A model generated the notes under the pieces. It did not search any database. It was not told the DNA's origin and worked only from the letters and a program-made list of their open reading frames with translations. The position numbers and the translations under genes are program-made. Below are positions 52,807 to 60,519 of a DNA stretch of 64,000 nt, in pieces. The stretch comes from Streptomyces sp. G-G2 (GTDB taxonomy: Bacteria > Actinomycetota > Actinomycetes > Streptomycetales > Streptomycetaceae): contig NZ_JASISO010000002.1 in NCBI RefSeq assembly GCF_030063135.1, forward strand, positions 62,001-126,000, given 5' to 3'. The first letter of the stretch is position 1. Every line of letters starts with the position of its first letter.

Positions 52807-53920
52807 GGTTCGCCAGCAGGTAGGGCTTGAGGTGGGTGGCGATGGCCTCGGCGAGCATGGGCGGTACCGCGTTCCCGATCTGCTTCGCGATCTGAATCTT
52901 GGTTCCACACCACAGGAACGTGTCGGGGAACGTTTGCAGGAGGGCGGCCTCGCGATGGGTGATGGGTCGGTCGACCCGATATCCGTCTACGCCAGGCTCC
53001 CATTGGGGGTGCAGGTACTGGCCCTTCTCCGGTTTGTAGAACTCTGTCCTGATGGTCAATGAAGGCTGACTCCACTGCATTCGCCCCATGACGTCGGTCG
53101 TCCCGGTGGCCTTTTTCTTCCAGCAGTTCGGAAGGAGGCCGTGAGGGAGGTCGAATCGTCCACCCCCCGGTGGGACGTGGGCGTAGCGGAGAAGGGAAAG
53201 CTCGGTAGGGGTCCTGCCGATGTGGAGATCTTCGCTCTTGAAGATCCCGGGTACGCCTTGGTCGAAGAACGAGGTCGTCGAGGCGGGCAACATTGTCGTG
53301 TTCGGCCTGTCGGCGAGTCCCTTGTCCCCGAAGGCGTCCTTGACCGTGCGCCAAGGCTTGAGGCCCATGGGGTTGCCCTGCCCGTGGGTCTGACCGGGGA
53401 GGGGGATGCGGCCGATCTTGGATCCGATCACGATGGCGCGCTTCCGGCGTTGCGGGACTCCGAAGTCGGCTGCCAGCAGCAGTCCGTGCGTGAGCTCGTA
53501 ATCCTCGAGCAGCCCACCTGGGCGAACTTCCTGCTGCAGCAGGAGAAACTCGGAGGACTTCAGAAAACGGTCCACATTCTCAATGACGAAGACCTTGGGG
53601 CGGGCGTGTTGGACGAAGCGGATGTACTCCTTCCAGAGCTTGTTCCGCGGATCATCGACATCGCGAGTGCCCAGGTTGGAGAAGCCCTGGCACGGCGGTC
53701 CCCCGATGATGACGTCCGCTTCCGGGATCTCGCGATCCTCGACCCCCGCGATGTCGCCCCAGCGCATGTGTTTTTCGCCGTAGTTGGCCGCGTAGGTCGC
53801 GGCCGCTTGAAGATCCCACTCCACCGCCATGGTCGGTTTGTACCCCTTCGCGGCAATGAAGCCGGCAGTCATGCCGCCGCAGCCTGCGAACAGATCGATC
53901 ATGGAGATGTGCTTAGCCAT
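52787..53920 (-). CDS. DNA (cytosine-5) methyltransferase
   Basis: 377 residues. C5-MTase motifs in order: I DLFAGCGGMTAGF (9-21), IV GGPPCQGFS with catalytic Cys77, VI ENVDRF, VIII QRRKRAIVIGS, and X QIGNAVPPMLAEAIA. The variable target-recognition region lies between about 200 and 330. By context it should methylate GCCGGC and protect against both neighbouring endonucleases. ATG at 53920. It is convergent with the NaeI-like gene, overlapping 20 bp, and downstream of the NgoMIV-like and Vsr genes on the same strand. Confidence 0.93.
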   Translation of the reverse strand: MAKHISMIDLFAGCGGMTAGFIAAKGYKPTMAVEWDLQAAATYAANYGEKHMRWGDIAGVEDREIPEADVIIGGPPCQGFSNLGTRDVDDPRNKLWKEYIRFVQHARPKVFVIENVDRFLKSSEFLLLQQEVRPGGLLEDYELTHGLLLAADFGVPQRRKRAIVIGSKIGRIPLPGQTHGQGNPMGLKPWRTVKDAFGDKGLADRPNTTMLPASTTSFFDQGVPGIFKSEDLHIGRTPTELSLLRYAHVPPGGGRFDLPHGLLPNCWKKKATGTTDVMGRMQWSQPSLTIRTEFYKPEKGQYLHPQWEPGVDGYRVDRPITHREAALLQTFPDTFLWCGTKIQIAKQIGNAVPPMLAEAIATHLKPYLLANLRTEGS

Positions 53921-54061
53921 GGGGCACAGGTTAGTCGGAGGTACTGACAGTTGTCCCGGATGGCGGTGGGAGTGGAGGGAGGAGCATGCTTGGCTGGCGT
54001 CGATCCGTCGCGAAAGTGTGCGGTCGGTCACAGGCCGGGGCGTTGGTGCCCCGATGGCCGC
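53921..54061 (-). promoter_or_regulatory. Promoter region of the methyltransferase
   Basis: 141 bp between the methyltransferase start and the stop of the NgoMIV-like gene on the same strand. No controller-protein (C-box) palindrome and no controller gene is seen in the island. It is long enough for an independent methylase promoter. Confidence 0.35.
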
Positions 54062-54979
54062 TCAGAGGGTTGCGACGTACTCGCGCAGTTCGTCGTAGTC
54101 ACGGAGGCGGCGCTGGTCGCAAAGGCGCCTGAAGTTGTCGCGGATCCCCAAGCGCGCCCTGGGCTGATTCCCGGCGCAGTACTCGTCGATGGCTTGGGAG
54201 AGCGCGGGCAGGTTGAGGTGATAGACACAGTCGATCTCCCCCGACCCTCTGCCGAGAAGGGCCAGCATGGAGGGGCGGGGCTCCATCGTCACTGTGGCGA
54301 AGTGGGGCATGCGGCCTCTGCGCAGCGAGGCCATTTTCGCTCCCTGGCTGCGGCAGTCCTGAGCGCGGTCGGTCCGGAGTGTCCACTTCAAGGACAGCCC
54401 GGCCACTAGATGCCTGGGTCCGTTCTGTCCGGTAGTTACGCCCGGTGTCGATCGGGACACGGTGATGTCCAGCTTGAGGAGGGACTCCTCGCCCAGGAGG
54501 TCCAGCAGGTCGCGGCGGCGGCCTTCCAGGATTTCCAGTTCGTTGTGGATCCCATCGAGGTGGGTGTCCAATTCGCACTGTACATCCGCGGCGATGGTAG
54601 ATGCCGCAGAGAAGTCCCGGAGATCCTTCACCCTACGGGTTACCGCCAAGGAGCTGTCCTTGCGGAGCGTGGCCGTGGCGTTGAGGTGAGAGAACTGCTC
54701 GAAGCTTGCAATAGACCTCTCCGGTTGCACCATCAGGTGCGGAGACGCGACCTGGAAATACTGGGAGAGGTCTGCTGCCATCGTGCTCGCCATGAGATTG
54801 CCGACGGCATCGGACGGGGCAAGTTTGCCGGGAGCTATGCCCATTGATTCGAAGAACGCAGTGCCGAGGTCGATGGACTGCTTGTCGTTCGCGTCCGAAG
54901 TGTTGGGACGCCCATTACGGTATCCGCAAAGAGAGGCGACGAACGGTGCGGGCACGAGTGCTCCAGTTCTGCGATTCAA
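54062..54979 (-). CDS. NgoMIV-family endonuclease homologue with altered active site
   Basis: 305 residues. The C-terminal half matches NgoMIV (type IIF, GCCGGC): LVAGLSLKWTLRTDRAQDCRSQGAK, RGRMPHFATVTMEPRPSML, and GEIDCVYHLNL. Asp171 and Lys198 of the PD...K core and the Arg202-Thr-Asp204-Arg205 recognition segment are kept. But NgoMIV Glu201 corresponds to Gln212 here (a G-to-C change would restore Glu), and NgoMIV Glu70 seems to be Ala64. The only plausible start is TTG at 54979; the frame is the same as Vsr upstream, separated by its TGA. It may be inactive, a weak nicking enzyme, or a DNA-binding regulator. Confidence 0.82.
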   Translation of the reverse strand: MNRRTGALVPAPFVASLCGYRNGRPNTSDANDKQSIDLGTAFFESMGIAPGKLAPSDAVGNLMASTMAADLSQYFQVASPHLMVQPERSIASFEQFSHLNATATLRKDSSLAVTRRVKDLRDFSAASTIAADVQCELDTHLDGIHNELEILEGRRRDLLDLLGEESLLKLDITVSRSTPGVTTGQNGPRHLVAGLSLKWTLRTDRAQDCRSQGAKMASLRRGRMPHFATVTMEPRPSMLALLGRGSGEIDCVYHLNLPALSQAIDEYCAGNQPRARLGIRDNFRRLCDQRRLRDYDELREYVATL

Positions 54980-55021
54980 TGGGCGATCGGTGACTGCGGA
55001 GAAGTCGGGGAGGTCCTGAAG

Positions 55022-55474
55022 TCATTGTGATGCGAGGCCACCCGGGGATTGCGAGCGGTTTGCTCGTTCCCTCTTGATGCTCGTGACCGTGTCGGCCACG
55101 GTGGTGGGTGTCTCGTGTTCCCAGAAGCGGAGCACGGTCCAGCCGTTCGCTTGGAGATGTGCGGTTGTGGCCAGATCCCGGGCCATGTTCTTGTCCAGCT
55201 TTGTCCGCCACCACTCGGCATTGGCCTTCGGCTGCGTCGCGTGCTGAGGGCAGCCGTGCCAGAAGCAACCGTCGAGGAAGACGGCGATCTTGTCCCGTCC
55301 GAAGGAAATGTCGATGGTTCGCCGTGGCATGCCCGGCACGGGAACGTGCACGCGGTAGCGGAGTCCGGATGCGTGCAGGAGCCGTCGTACTGCCACCTCG
55401 GGAGCGGTGTCTCGCGAGTTCTGGCGGCTCATGCGGGCCGAGACCTCGGGAGAGGAGGGGGCGACATCGGGCAT
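55022..55474 (-). CDS. vsr: Very short patch repair endonuclease
   Basis: 150 residues. Vsr fold: RRLLHASGLRYRVHVPVPGMPRRTIDISFGRDKIAVFLDGCFWHGCPQH. Asp55 matches the catalytic metal-binding Asp of E. coli Vsr, with His73 and His78 nearby. It nicks 5' of T in T:G mismatches made by deamination of 5-methylcytosine, so it guards sites methylated by the C5 methylase two genes away. Its TGA (55022-55024) is 42 bp before the NgoMIV-like start, in the same frame. Confidence 0.92.
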   Translation of the reverse strand: MPDVAPSSPEVSARMSRQNSRDTAPEVAVRRLLHASGLRYRVHVPVPGMPRRTIDISFGRDKIAVFLDGCFWHGCPQHATQPKANAEWWRTKLDKNMARDLATTAHLQANGWTVLRFWEHETPTTVADTVTSIKRERANRSQSPGGLASQ

Positions 55475-55523
55475 GGATCAATGATGCCGGCCCCATCGCT
55501 CAGCCCGTCGGGCTGGCAGGACT

Positions 55524-56528
55524 TCAGGCCAGGGGGGAGCCGTGGCAGGTGGCGTAGGGCTTGGTGGAGGCGCACCAGCACGGGGTGGTGGGGGAGGGGG
55601 GCCAGGGGGTGGCCTTGCCGCGGGCCGCGAGGGTGGTGGCGTATTCCGCCAGGAGGCTCGGGGAGGCGGGGGAGGTCTTCTCGGAGGCCGCGAAGGCTTC
55701 GTACGAGGGGACGCTCGCCGTGACGATGCCGAGGTTGGTGGTGCCCGAGGCGGCCAGGGCGCGCAGGGAGGCTTCGATCTCCGTCAGGTGCGCGGCGTGG
55801 GAGGGGTACTCCGAGGCCAGCGTCGGGTACGACGCGAGGAGTTCGGTGAGTTCCTGGAGGGGCCAGTGCAGCAGGGCAACCGGGAAGGGGCGGGAGAGCG
55901 CGGCGCGGCGGTCGCCGAGTTCGGCGCGCAGGCGGGCGATCTCGGCGCGGAGCTCGGCCGGGTCGTCGGAGCCCAGGGCCCAGATGCGCTTGGGGTCGTG
56001 GAGTTCGTCGAGCGGGATCGGGCCGGTGTGCCGGGTGTCGGCGACCATGTCCCAGTCGTCGTGGGCGAGCCCGAGGAGGCGGCGGACCCGGTGGCGGCCC
56101 GTGAGGAGGGCCGTGGTCGAGGTGGTGAGGGGCTCCTCGTCGGTGATGAGGAGCTGGGCGGCCTGGGTGAAGCACTCGTGGGCGGCGTCGAGTTCGTCGT
56201 GGGCCTCGAGGGTCTCCGCGATGACCTCCCAGGGCGCCGGGTCGTCGGGGGCGGCCGCGCGGATGCCGGAGATCAGGGCGCGGGCCTCGGCCTCGTGACC
56301 GTACTCCCACAGGTTCGCGGCCTGGAGGGCCTTGATCAGGTGGGTGTTGTCCGGGGTGCCGGCCAAGAGCTGGTCGTAGAGCGTGCTCGCCCGTTCGCGT
56401 ACGTCGCCCAGTTCGAGGTGGGCCGCGGCTTGGAGGAGCAGCGGCTCCTGGTCCTCGGGGTAGCGGTTCGCCGTGCGGATGAGGCGCTCGGCTTCGGCGA
56501 TGTGCTCGGCAGGCGTGTCGGGGCGCAT
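55524..56528 (-). CDS. TPR-like / SEC-C zinc-motif protein
   Basis: 334 residues, helical, with TPR-like repeats over about residues 8-125 (EAERLIRTANRYPEDQEPLLLQAAAHLELGD...). The C-terminal PCWCASTKPYATCHG is a SEC-C type zinc-binding motif (CxC...CH), found in SecA and many peripheral proteins. GTG/ATG start at 56528. It forms the right edge of the restriction island but has high G+C like the core genome, so is probably not part of it. Function unknown. Confidence 0.75.
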   Translation of the reverse strand: MRPDTPAEHIAEAERLIRTANRYPEDQEPLLLQAAAHLELGDVRERASTLYDQLLAGTPDNTHLIKALQAANLWEYGHEAEARALISGIRAAAPDDPAPWEVIAETLEAHDELDAAHECFTQAAQLLITDEEPLTTSTTALLTGRHRVRRLLGLAHDDWDMVADTRHTGPIPLDELHDPKRIWALGSDDPAELRAEIARLRAELGDRRAALSRPFPVALLHWPLQELTELLASYPTLASEYPSHAAHLTEIEASLRALAASGTTNLGIVTASVPSYEAFAASEKTSPASPSLLAEYATTLAARGKATPWPPSPTTPCWCASTKPYATCHGSPLA

Positions 56529-56575
56529 GGTTCACACCGTACTGGGCCTGGTCAGTTGGCGGGGCAGGACTTAAG

Positions 56576-57412
56576 GTGCGGCCCGTGCGGGATCACATAC
56601 CTGTGGTGGTGCAGGGGAGCGGTCGGCGGGCCCGGCGCGTGGGGATCGCGCGGGTGCTGTGGGGCTGTGCCGAACTGACCGTCACGCTGGGTGTGGTGGT
56701 GTTGTTGCTGGTGGTGCACCAGATGTGGTGGACGAACCGGCAGGCGGTCGCGGGCGCGCGGGAGCAGGTGCGGGCCCTCGAACGGGCCTGGGACCGCGAA
56801 GCCCCCGCCTCCGGAGCCGGAGCCGGGCCCGAGTCCGAGTCCGATCCCCAGGCCGTGGCTGATCCGGTGCCCGAGGCGGAGCCCGAGCCCGAGCCCGAGC
56901 CCGAGGCCACGCCCACGCGCGCGCCCGTGGCAGGTGCTGGTTCCGCCGGGCGCGGGGTGGCGGCGCCGGGCGCGTCGAAGGCGTACGCCGTGCTCCGGAT
57001 CCCCCGGCTGGGGTTGGTCGTACCCGTCGCGCAGGGGGTGGACAAGGCCGCGGTGCTGGACAAGGGGTACGCCGGGCACTACCCGGGGACCGCGCAGCCC
57101 GGGGCGCAGGGGAACTTCGCGCTCGCGGGGCACCGCAATACGCACGGAGAACCGTTCCGCTACATCAACCGGTTGCGGGCCGGGGACGAGATCCAGGTCG
57201 AGGCGCGGGGGCGGACGTACACGTACGTCGTCGGGCAGGTGCTGCCGGAGACCACGGCGCGGGACACCGGGGTGATCGCGCCGGTGCCCAGGAGCGTGGT
57301 GAGGCCGGGATCCGGCTACGACCAGCCCGGGGCGTACATCACTCTGACGACCTGCACGCCCGAGTACACCTCCACGTACCGGCTGGTGGTGTGGGGGACG
57401 TTGAAGGGGTAG
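56576..57412 (+). CDS. Class E sortase
   Basis: 278 residues. Cytoplasmic N-terminus, one transmembrane helix (about 33-52), a Glu/Pro-rich linker (EPEPEPEPEPE), and a sortase domain with His186 (LAGHRNTH), Cys260 (TLTTCTP) and Arg269 (YRL), the full catalytic triad. Class E sortases of Streptomyces cleave LAxTG substrates and attach them to peptidoglycan, as for chaplins and the LAETG protein at 3378-4391. GTG start at 56576; a second GTG at 56585 is possible. Confidence 0.93.
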   Translation: MRPVRDHIPVVVQGSGRRARRVGIARVLWGCAELTVTLGVVVLLLVVHQMWWTNRQAVAGAREQVRALERAWDREAPASGAGAGPESESDPQAVADPVPEAEPEPEPEPEATPTRAPVAGAGSAGRGVAAPGASKAYAVLRIPRLGLVVPVAQGVDKAAVLDKGYAGHYPGTAQPGAQGNFALAGHRNTHGEPFRYINRLRAGDEIQVEARGRTYTYVVGQVLPETTARDTGVIAPVPRSVVRPGSGYDQPGAYITLTTCTPEYTSTYRLVVWGTLKG

Positions 57413-57443
57413 GCGCGGCGGCCGGGGCGTCTACCGTGGGGGT

Positions 57444-57644
57444 GTGCGTTCGAAACGGGTGAAACGTCCTCAGTTGGCTTGGCTCGCCGTCCCCTTCGTG
57501 CTCTTCCTCGGAGTCCTTCCCCTGGTGAACCGGGTGGAGCCGCTCGCCTTCGGGCGGGTGCCCTTCCTGCTCGTGTGGTGCGTCGGCGCGACGCTGGTCA
57601 CGCCGCTCGCCGTATGGCTGGCCTGGCGCGGTGATCACCGGTGA
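57444..57644 (+). CDS. DUF3311 small membrane subunit
   Basis: 66 residues with two transmembrane helices (AWLAVPFVLFLGVLPLV and FLLVWCVGATLVTPLAVWLAW). DUF3311 genes nearly always precede a sodium:solute symporter; the stop here overlaps the symporter start (GTGA), supporting a subunit or assembly role. GTG start. Confidence 0.87.
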   Translation: MRSKRVKRPQLAWLAVPFVLFLGVLPLVNRVEPLAFGRVPFLLVWCVGATLVTPLAVWLAWRGDHR

Positions 57645-59146
57645 GCGGGGCGGCCGTGGCCACGTCCGTCTTCGCCGTGTTCATGGTGGCGACCGTCGCG
57701 CTCGGCCTCTTCGCCGTACGAGGCAGGGGCGGGAGCGGAGGCGGGGGAGGCGGGCTCGCCGAGTGGTCGGTGGGCGGGCGCTCGCTGGGCACGGTCTTCA
57801 TCTGGGTGCTGATGGCGGGCGAGGGCTACACCAGCTTCAGCTACCTGGGCGCGGCGGGCTGGGGCTACAACTACGGCGCGCCCGTGATGTACGTCGTCGC
57901 GTACATGTCCTGCGGGTACGCCGTCGGTTACGTCGTCGGGCCGATGCTCTGGGACTACGCGCGCCGGCACGGCCTGGTCGGGATCTCGGACATGGTCGCG
58001 CACCGGTACGGGCGCCCCTGGCTCGGCGCGGCGGTCGCGGTGCTCGCGTCCGTCTTCCTGCTCCCCTACATCCAGCTCCAGATCACCGGGATGGGGGTGG
58101 TGGTCTCGACCGTGACCTACGGGGCCGTGTCCCTGGAGTGGGCGTACTTCATGGCGTTCGCCGTCACCACCGGGTTCGTGGTGGTCAGCGGCCTGCGGGG
58201 GAGCGCGTGGGTGTCCGTGCTCAAGGACGTCCTGGTCATCGGGACGCTGGGGTTCCTCGCGGTGTACGTGCCGGTGCACTACTTCGGCGGGTACGGGGCG
58301 CTGTTCGGGCGGCTGGTCGCGGAGCGGCCCGAGTGGCTGACCCTGCCCGGGCACGGCGGCGGGGGCCTGGGGATGGGGTGGTTCGCCTCCACCTCGGTGC
58401 TCAACGCGCTGACCGTGGTCATCTTCCCGACCACCGTGGCGGGCTACCTGGGGGCGCGGAGCGCCGACGCGCTGCGGCGCAACGCGATCCTGCTGCCCGC
58501 GTACAACGTGCTGCTCTTCGTGCCCATGCTGCTGGGGATGGCCGCGCTGTTCGTGGTTCCGGGGCTGACCGGCGCGGGCTCGAACCTCGCGCTGTTCAAG
58601 CTGGTCGTGGACTCCCTTCCCGCGTGGGCGCTGGGGCTGATCGGGGTGGCGGCGGCGCTGTCCTCGATCGTGCCGATGGCGGTGTTCATGCTGGTGATCG
58701 GGACGATGCGGGGGCGCAGCGTGCTGTCCCTGGTGCCCGGGTGGAGTGCGGGGGAGCGGCAGAAGCTCGCCTCGCAGGTGGTCGTGGTGGTGGCGGGGGC
58801 GCTGGCGCTGGTGATGACGTACACCGTGCCCAACACGCTGGTGCGGCTCTCGCTCATCTCCTACGAGGGGATGGCGCAGCTGGTTCCGATGCTGCTGCTG
58901 GGGCTGGTGTGGCGGCGGATGACCCTGGTCGCGGCGGTGAGCGGGCTGGTGGTGGGGGTCGCGGCCGTCTGCGCGTTCGTGTTCACGGGCAACGACCCCG
59001 TGTGGGGGGTGAACGCCGGGATGGTCGCGCTCGGGATGAACCTGGCGGTCGCGCTGGCGGTGGCGTGGGGCGGGCCGCGGGAGGCGGACGGGCGGCCGGA
59101 CGCGGAGGTGCTGGCGGCCGATCCCCTTGTCAGTGGACCGGGTTAG
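57641..59146 (+). CDS. Sodium:solute symporter (SSS family)
   Basis: 501 residues, about thirteen transmembrane helices. WSVGGRSLGTVFIWVLMAGEGYTSFSYLGAAGW and YARRHGLVGISDMVAHRYG are SSS signatures, and the substrate segment FPTTVAGYLGARSADALRRNA is typical. Relatives include MctP/PanF-like monocarboxylate or pantothenate carriers. Na+ or H+ driven uptake; substrate unknown. Coupled to DUF3311. Confidence 0.9.
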   Translation: MSGAAVATSVFAVFMVATVALGLFAVRGRGGSGGGGGGLAEWSVGGRSLGTVFIWVLMAGEGYTSFSYLGAAGWGYNYGAPVMYVVAYMSCGYAVGYVVGPMLWDYARRHGLVGISDMVAHRYGRPWLGAAVAVLASVFLLPYIQLQITGMGVVVSTVTYGAVSLEWAYFMAFAVTTGFVVVSGLRGSAWVSVLKDVLVIGTLGFLAVYVPVHYFGGYGALFGRLVAERPEWLTLPGHGGGGLGMGWFASTSVLNALTVVIFPTTVAGYLGARSADALRRNAILLPAYNVLLFVPMLLGMAALFVVPGLTGAGSNLALFKLVVDSLPAWALGLIGVAAALSSIVPMAVFMLVIGTMRGRSVLSLVPGWSAGERQKLASQVVVVVAGALALVMTYTVPNTLVRLSLISYEGMAQLVPMLLLGLVWRRMTLVAAVSGLVVGVAAVCAFVFTGNDPVWGVNAGMVALGMNLAVALAVAWGGPREADGRPDAEVLAADPLVSGPG

Positions 59147-59197
59147 TCTGGTGGGGCGATAGAGAAATCGACGGTGTGTGCGAGGGGGGTGGGCCGA

Positions 59198-59521
59198 GTG
59201 GCGCGCGTACGCGGGTTGTTGAGCGCCGTACTGCTCTCGGGCCTCCTCACGCTGTTCCTCGGTCTCTCGCTCGGGCTCTCCCTCGGTGAGGGCGCGCTGG
59301 GCGCCGCCGTCGCCTGCGCGGCCACGGCCGCTGTCGGCGCCGCCGTGCTGGGCTGCGCGGCGCTGCTCGCGCGGTGCGCCTCGCCCGTGCCCCCCACCCG
59401 AATACGCACCGCGATCCGTGATCGCGAACAGCGCACGGCCTTCCTGCCGCAGCGCGATCCCGACGCCTCCGGCCGCTCGCGGCCCAGGGCGCCCGGGCGG
59501 CTCGTCCTGACGGCCGCGTAG
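59198..59521 (+). CDS. Small membrane protein upstream of the YidC-like gene
   Basis: 107 residues with two transmembrane helices (LLSAVLLSGLLTLFLGLSLGLSLG and GAAVACAATAAVGAAVLGCAALL) and a basic C-terminal tail. GTG at 59198 preceded by GGGGGGTGGG; an earlier GTG at 59174 has no RBS. It precedes the YidC/Oxa1-like gene by 111 bp. A DUF6412-like protein; function unknown. Confidence 0.7.
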   Translation: MARVRGLLSAVLLSGLLTLFLGLSLGLSLGEGALGAAVACAATAAVGAAVLGCAALLARCASPVPPTRIRTAIRDREQRTAFLPQRDPDASGRSRPRAPGRLVLTAA

Positions 59522-59632
59522 GGGCGCACCCCGGAGTACCGGGCGGATCCTTTCGTCCCCACGCGGCTCGTCACGCCGAAATGCGGTTCCACGCATCTTT
59601 CGACGTTCGACGAGACCTTCCGGAGGGACTCC

Positions 59633-60340
59633 GTGTCCGTTCTCACCTCTCTCACCTCTCTCTCCCATGGGTTCACGCAGGGCGTGGCACAGCCGGTCGC
59701 CGCGCTCGCGGGGCTGCTGGAGCCGGTCGCGGGCGCGTCGGCGACCGCCGCCGCGATCGTGCTGTTCACCGTGCTGGTGCGGCTCGCCCTGCACCCGCTG
59801 AGCCGGGCGGCCTTCCGGGGCGCGACCCCGTCGGCCGGGTGCCTGCCCGTCGTGGCGCAGTTGCCGGTGTTCTTCCTCATGTACCGGGCGTTCACGTCCT
59901 CGGACAGCGGGCTGCTGGACGAGCGGCTCCTCGCGGCGCCGTTGGGCTCCCGGTGGGCCGACGCGCTGGGGGACGGCGGCCTGTTCGGAGCGCCGGGTCT
60001 CGTGTTCCTGGCGCTGTTCGCCGCCAGCGCGGCCGTCGCCGCGTGGAGTGCGGTACGGGGGCGGCGGGCCGCGCGCTCGGCCGGTGCGCCCGAGCTGGCC
60101 GCCACGGTGCCCGCGGAGCAGCGGGAACTGCTGCGCAAGCTGACCGGCGCGCTGCCGCTGCTCTCCTTCGGCACGCTGGTCACCGCGGCGTGGGTACCGC
60201 TGGCCGCCGGGCTGTACCTCGTGGCCTCGGCCGGGTGGACGGTGGCGGAGCGGGTCTGGCTCCAGCACCGCAAGGATCGGGCCGGGCGGGCGGCGCGGCC
60301 GCTCGCGCAGCGGTCCGCGCAGCGATCCCCCGCCGCCTGA
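59633..60340 (+). CDS. YidC/Oxa1-family membrane protein insertase paralogue
   Basis: 235 residues, about five transmembrane helices. The conserved Oxa1 patch is VLVRLALHPLSRAAFRG...CLPVVAQLPVFFLMYRAF, with an Arg in the second helix segment that may form the hydrophilic groove. It is shorter than the main actinobacterial YidC (350-430 aa), which lies with rpmH-rnpA near oriC. It may serve a special substrate, perhaps the small membrane proteins encoded nearby. GTG start with GGAGGGACTCC upstream. Confidence 0.85.
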   Translation: MSVLTSLTSLSHGFTQGVAQPVAALAGLLEPVAGASATAAAIVLFTVLVRLALHPLSRAAFRGATPSAGCLPVVAQLPVFFLMYRAFTSSDSGLLDERLLAAPLGSRWADALGDGGLFGAPGLVFLALFAASAAVAAWSAVRGRRAARSAGAPELAATVPAEQRELLRKLTGALPLLSFGTLVTAAWVPLAAGLYLVASAGWTVAERVWLQHRKDRAGRAARPLAQRSAQRSPAA

Positions 60341-60424
60341 GGGAGGCGGCCCGGCCGGAGGAGGGCGGGCCTCGGAGGGAGGCGTTCCAGTCTGTGAACA
60401 GGGTCTTGCGGAGTGGGCCGAGTT

Positions 60425-60449
60425 ATTGGAGGATCAGCCAATCCTCCGA
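60425..60449. promoter_or_regulatory. Overlapping inverted repeats upstream of the FAH gene
   Basis: GGAGGAT-CAGCCA-ATCCTCC forms a 7-bp inverted repeat (60428-60447), and ATTGG/CCAAT (60425-60429, 60438-60442) a second, interleaved one. About 75 bp before the FAH start; a GntR-like operator is possible. Confidence 0.4.
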
Positions 60450-60519
60450 TGGCCGCAACCCATCGGCCGGCCCGGGGCGTGCCCACGGGCCGACCACCCA
60501 CGACCACGGGAGAATGCCC

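Noticed and set aside
53941..54100. Restriction controller (C) protein gene near the methylase
   Set aside because: Short frames here lack a helix-turn-helix and any RBS; no C-box palindrome was found.
57635..60268. A very long open frame (877 codons) on the minus strand across the symporter and YidC-like genes
   Set aside because: It is the GC-rich shadow of real genes on the plus strand; composition is Gly/Arg/His-rich with no domain, RBS or conserved start.
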